Source: a halophilic archaeon J07HX64
GTDB taxonomy: Archaea; Halobacteriota; Halobacteria; Halobacteriales; Haloarculaceae
DNA length: 7,592 bases
Reading direction: 5' to 3'
NCBI GenBank assembly: GCA_000416085.1
Contig: KE356579.1
Span: 2,765,695 to 2,773,286, forward strand
Of this stretch, positions 5,376 through 7,592 are shown piece after piece. The translations under genes and the position numbers were made by a program. How positions within the stretch are numbered: position 1 is the first letter of the stretch; every line of letters starts with the position of its first letter. The notes beneath the pieces are model-generated. The model was not told the DNA's origin, made no database searches, and was given only the letters and a program-made list of their open reading frames with translations.

Positions 5376-5425
5376 TTCGACGCGGATACCGCCGGGTTCC
5401 GGCGCGAACAGCCCCGTCGGGATAG

Positions 5426-6400
5426 CTACCCGTGGCCGCTGACCGGGACCGGGTCGTACGGCGCCTCGAGCCACTCCTGGTCGCTCGTCGACAGCGAGAT
5501 ATCCAGCGCGGCGACGGCCTCCTCGAGATGTTCGACGCTCGTCGTGCCGACAATAGGGGCGTCGACGACATCCTGATGTAGCAGCCACGCCAACGCGATC
5601 TGGGCCATCGAGGCGTCTTTCTCCTCGGCGAGTTCGGCGACGCGCTCGTTTATCTCCCGGCCGTTGCCATCGAAGTACGGGTGTGCGCGGGCGTGGTCGT
5701 CGGACTCGCCGCGGGTAGTGGCGTCGAACTGCTCGTGGGGGCGGGCGAGATAGCCCCGGGCGAGCGGACTCCACGGGATGACCGCAACGTCCTCCCGGGC
5801 ACAGAGCGGCAGCATCTCGCGTTCCTCCTCGCGGTACAGCAGGTTGTAGTGGTTCTGCATCGTGGCAAAGCGGTCGAGACCGAGTCGGTCACTCGTGTGG
5901 AGTGCGCGGGCAAACTGGTGGGCCCACATCGAACTCGTGCCGACGTGTCGGACCTGCCCGCGCCGGACGGTATCGTCGAGTGTCCGCAGTGTCGTCTCGA
6001 TGGGCGTGTCCTCGTCCCAGCGGTGGGTCTGGTAGAGGTCGATTGTCTCCATTCCGAGGCGGTCGAGACTCGCGGCGAGTTCCTGTTCGATCGCCTTCCG
6101 CGAGAGACCGCCCGAGTGGGGGTTGTCCTCGTCCATCTGGAAGTAACACTTCGTGGCGACGACACTCTCCTCGCGGCGGCCCTCCAGTGCCCGCCCGAGG
6201 ATGCGCTCGGACTCGCCGACCGAGTACATGTTCGCGGTGTCGAAGAAGTTGATGCCGAGGTCGATCGCACGTTCGATGATGGGCAGACTCTCCGCCTCGT
6301 CGAGCACCCACTCGCGCCACTCCGGGGTGCCGAAACTCATACAGCCAAGACAGATGCGGCTAACCTCCGTGCCGGTCCGACCGAGCGTGGTGTACTCCAT
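5426..6400 (-). CDS. Aldo/keto reductase
   Basis: This is a 324-residue soluble NAD(P)H-dependent oxidoreductase of the aldo/keto reductase superfamily, a (beta/alpha)8 barrel that reduces aldehydes or ketones. The catalytic tetrad is complete: Asp54 in FFDTANMYS, Tyr59, Lys84 in VATKCYF and His126 in YQTHRWD. Cofactor-binding segments are present too: GTSSMW at 154-159, QNHYNLL at 182-188, PWSPLARGYLA at 209-219 and GTTSVEHLEEAV at 285-296. The N-terminus (Tyr3-Thr-Thr-Leu-Gly) and the Gly-Cys-Met-Ser-Phe-Gly segment at 19-24 are typical. The frame is open 17 codons further upstream, but the ATG at 6400 fits the family start and follows a TATA-like element. The substrate cannot be told from sequence. 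The gene lies 99 bp downstream of the GLUG gene on the same strand with its own promoter, so a functional link is not implied. Confidence 0.94.
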   Translation of the reverse strand: MEYTTLGRTGTEVSRICLGCMSFGTPEWREWVLDEAESLPIIERAIDLGINFFDTANMYSVGESERILGRALEGRREESVVATKCYFQMDEDNPHSGGLSRKAIEQELAASLDRLGMETIDLYQTHRWDEDTPIETTLRTLDDTVRRGQVRHVGTSSMWAHQFARALHTSDRLGLDRFATMQNHYNLLYREEEREMLPLCAREDVAVIPWSPLARGYLARPHEQFDATTRGESDDHARAHPYFDGNGREINERVAELAEEKDASMAQIALAWLLHQDVVDAPIVGTTSVEHLEEAVAALDISLSTSDQEWLEAPYDPVPVSGHG

Positions 6401-6426
6401 ACCCGTGGGGTCGGGCGGGAGTGTCG

Positions 6427-6431
6427 AAAAA
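6427..6431 (-). promoter_or_regulatory. TATA-like element for the aldo/keto reductase gene
   Basis: On the minus strand a TTTTT run (within AGTTTTTCG) lies 27-31 nt upstream of the reductase ATG at 6400. The spacing is the same as at gatE and suggests a leaderless transcript. It also supports the shorter start, because the longer frame would begin at 6451, upstream of this element. Confidence 0.4.
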
Positions 6432-6499
6432 CTTCCGTCAGGTGGCCGCAACCGCGTCTACTCGGTTCTGTGTGTCCCGCGCGTGTTCGGCGGCCTTGG

Positions 6500-7592
6500 C
6501 TACGGTGTCGTCTCGCGGCCGGGCGCCGGCACCTGTGTGGTGTTGCGCAGGAACGGGTACGACACCGCGCCGTCTGGGCCCGATTCGAGCACGTCCCACG
6601 TGTTCGTGAAGTCGAACCCGGCGAGACTGGTGTTCGCTTTGAGTTGGTCGGTCGTCAGGCCTATGCCACCGTCGGAGATGCTCTGTCCCGTCGTGTTGAT
6701 GTCCCAGTAACTGTCAGTGACCGTGTCGGTGTTGTCCCCGACGAGACCGCCCACGTCGCTTTCCCCGGAGACATTGCCGACCGCGTAGGACTCGTTCACA
6801 ACGCCGATATTTTTACCGACGAGTCCACCAACACCACCGACACCGGAGGAATCGCCGCTGACGTTCCCCGTCGCATACGAGCGGGTGACCTCGCCACCGT
6901 TGTTGATCCACCCGACGAGGCCGCCCGCGTAGAAGCCGCCGTTGACCTCACCGGTGGCATAGGAGTTCTCGACTGTGCCAACAGGCACGTGGCCGACCAG
7001 CCCGCCAGTCTCGCCGTTGCCCGTCACAGCGCCGGATGCGCTGGCGTTCCGTAGCGTGCCGTCGTTGTGACCGATGAGACCGCCGACCTCCCTGTCGCCG
7101 TCAACCGTCACCGAGGCAGTAGACGCGCGAACGTCGCCGTCGCTCAGTCCGACCAGCCCGCCGATTGCGAATTCGCCCCCGACCTGTCCGTCGGTGTCGA
7201 CGTTGGCGACGACGCCGGAGCTTTGAACTATCCCGACGAGACTCCCCGTGCCACCCGTCGTCGGTGCGAGGCGATCACTGCCCTTTCCGTACACGTCGAC
7301 GTTCTCCAGTGTGATGTTTTTGACTGCACCGTCGACCACACCGAACAGACCAACTGTTTCATCTGTCGAGCGGTTAATATACAGTTCCTCGATACTCTGA
7401 TTACTGCCCTCGAACGTGCCCGTGAACGGCGTACTGGAGTTACCGAGAGGCAAAAAGCCCTTGCCGCCGTTGGCTGTGGCGTTCGCCACGTCGTCGTAGC
7501 CCGCCGTCGTCTCGTCGAGATTGGCGGTCAGGACGAACTCCGAACCGAGATTCTGGCGCACGTTGTCGAGATGATACCAGTCTCCGATTTCA
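6500..7592 (-). CDS. GLUG-repeat protein, secreted type, N-terminus outside the window
   Basis: The frame ending at the TAG at 6502-6500 stays open to the right edge, giving 363 visible residues. A GTG at 7561 is not the true start, because the residues before it (Gly-Asp-Trp-Tyr-His-Leu-Asp-Asn) belong to the usual domain. The order is an N-terminal module (Leu-Gly-Ser-Glu-Phe-Val-Leu-Thr-Ala-Asn-Leu-Asp, then FTGTFEG near 56-62) followed by GLUG repeats. The (G/S)-Leu-(Val/Ile)-Gly cores end at visible residues 120, 148, 174, 200, 227, 259 and 285, a period of about 26-28 with one unit of 32. A closing module follows, with SYWDINTTGQS and TTDQL. GLUG repeats (PF07581) form a beta-helix-like stack in surface or secreted proteins. 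The several Asn-x-Ser/Thr sites would suit N-glycosylation. A signal peptide would lie beyond the edge. The visible C-terminus has no membrane anchor. Confidence 0.88.
   Translation of the reverse strand, partial: EIGDWYHLDNVRQNLGSEFVLTANLDETTAGYDDVANATANGGKGFLPLGNSSTPFTGTFEGSNQSIEELYINRSTDETVGLFGVVDGAVKNITLENVDVYGKGSDRLAPTTGGTGSLVGIVQSSGVVANVDTDGQVGGEFAIGGLVGLSDGDVRASTASVTVDGDREVGGLIGHNDGTLRNASASGAVTGNGETGGLVGHVPVGTVENSYATGEVNGGFYAGGLVGWINNGGEVTRSYATGNVSGDSSGVGGVGGLVGKNIGVVNESYAVGNVSGESDVGGLVGDNTDTVTDSYWDINTTGQSISDGGIGLTTDQLKANTSLAGFDFTNTWDVLESGPDGAVSYPFLRNTTQVPAPGRETTP

Noticed and set aside
5237..5425. A 62-codon + strand frame with a TTG start in the convergent gap
   Set aside because: It has a weak start, no ribosome binding site and unremarkable composition, and it overlaps a repeat and a hairpin. 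Nothing supports translation.
4332..5774. A 480-codon open frame on the - strand opposite the coiled-coil gene
   Set aside because: Its Leu/Val/Phe-rich product is what the reverse complement of GAG- and GAC-rich coiled-coil codons produces. It also overlaps the end of the reductase gene.
6440..6530. An alternative minus-strand frame past the GLUG stop that reads plausibly (Ala, Glu, Asp, Val rich) for about 25 residues before a TGA
   Set aside because: I considered a frameshift that would extend the GLUG protein. The tail is short, has no anchor or PGF motif, and the in-frame ending already follows the complete closing module.
5681..7054. A 457-codon open frame on the + strand across the reductase and GLUG genes
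   Set aside because: It is antisense to two clear genes with recognisable motifs, crosses the boundary between them, and its product has no coherent family features. High GC content removes stop codons from antisense frames.
6737..7243. Regular repeats considered as a CRISPR array or tandem DNA repeat
   Set aside because: The periodicity is at the protein level (GLUG units of about 26-28 codons) and the DNA copies diverge. There are no identical direct repeats with unique spacers.

Overview
The window looks like haloarchaeal chromosome. GC content is high and third codon positions are strongly GC-biased. Most encoded proteins are acidic. One gene, gatE, exists only in archaea, and several start codons lie about 27 nt downstream of a short T/A-rich element, the layout of haloarchaeal leaderless promoters. 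No tRNA, rRNA, CRISPR array, insertion sequence or integrase is visible.

Layout. Positions 1-221 hold the C-terminal end of an unrecognised gene on the + strand. A 349-residue protein follows on the same strand (268-1317). It matches my memory of the haloarchaeal DUF5787 family and reads as a PD-(D/E)XK nuclease-like fold with a winged-helix insert and a C-terminal four-cysteine cluster. It converges on gatE (1441-3309, - strand), the large subunit of the archaeal Glu-tRNA(Gln) amidotransferase. Upstream of gatE on the same strand is a small single-pass membrane protein (3360-3644). It is divergent from a 74-residue zinc-ribbon protein (3704-3928, + strand), and the 59-bp gap between them contains a palindrome. 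A 340-bp non-coding stretch follows, with a hairpin, a clear TATA box, a palindrome at the predicted transcription start and a leader ending in a Shine-Dalgarno sequence. It leads into a 296-residue coiled-coil protein of the COG1340 type (4269-5159, + strand). That gene converges on an aldo/keto reductase (5426-6400, - strand), with two small hairpins in the gap. The right edge holds the C-terminal part of a secreted-type GLUG-repeat protein (6500-7592, - strand) that runs off the window.

Most genes appear to be separate transcription units and do not form one pathway. GatE is core translation machinery, the coiled-coil and zinc-ribbon proteins are conserved archaeal proteins without a settled role, and the reductase and GLUG protein are accessory-type functions.

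I see no defence island or multi-gene novel system. The two observations most worth following are the nuclease-like reading of the DUF5787 protein and a mirror-symmetric 14-21-14 residue spacing in the coiled-coil protein, which predicts a long antiparallel helical hairpin folding at residue 137.
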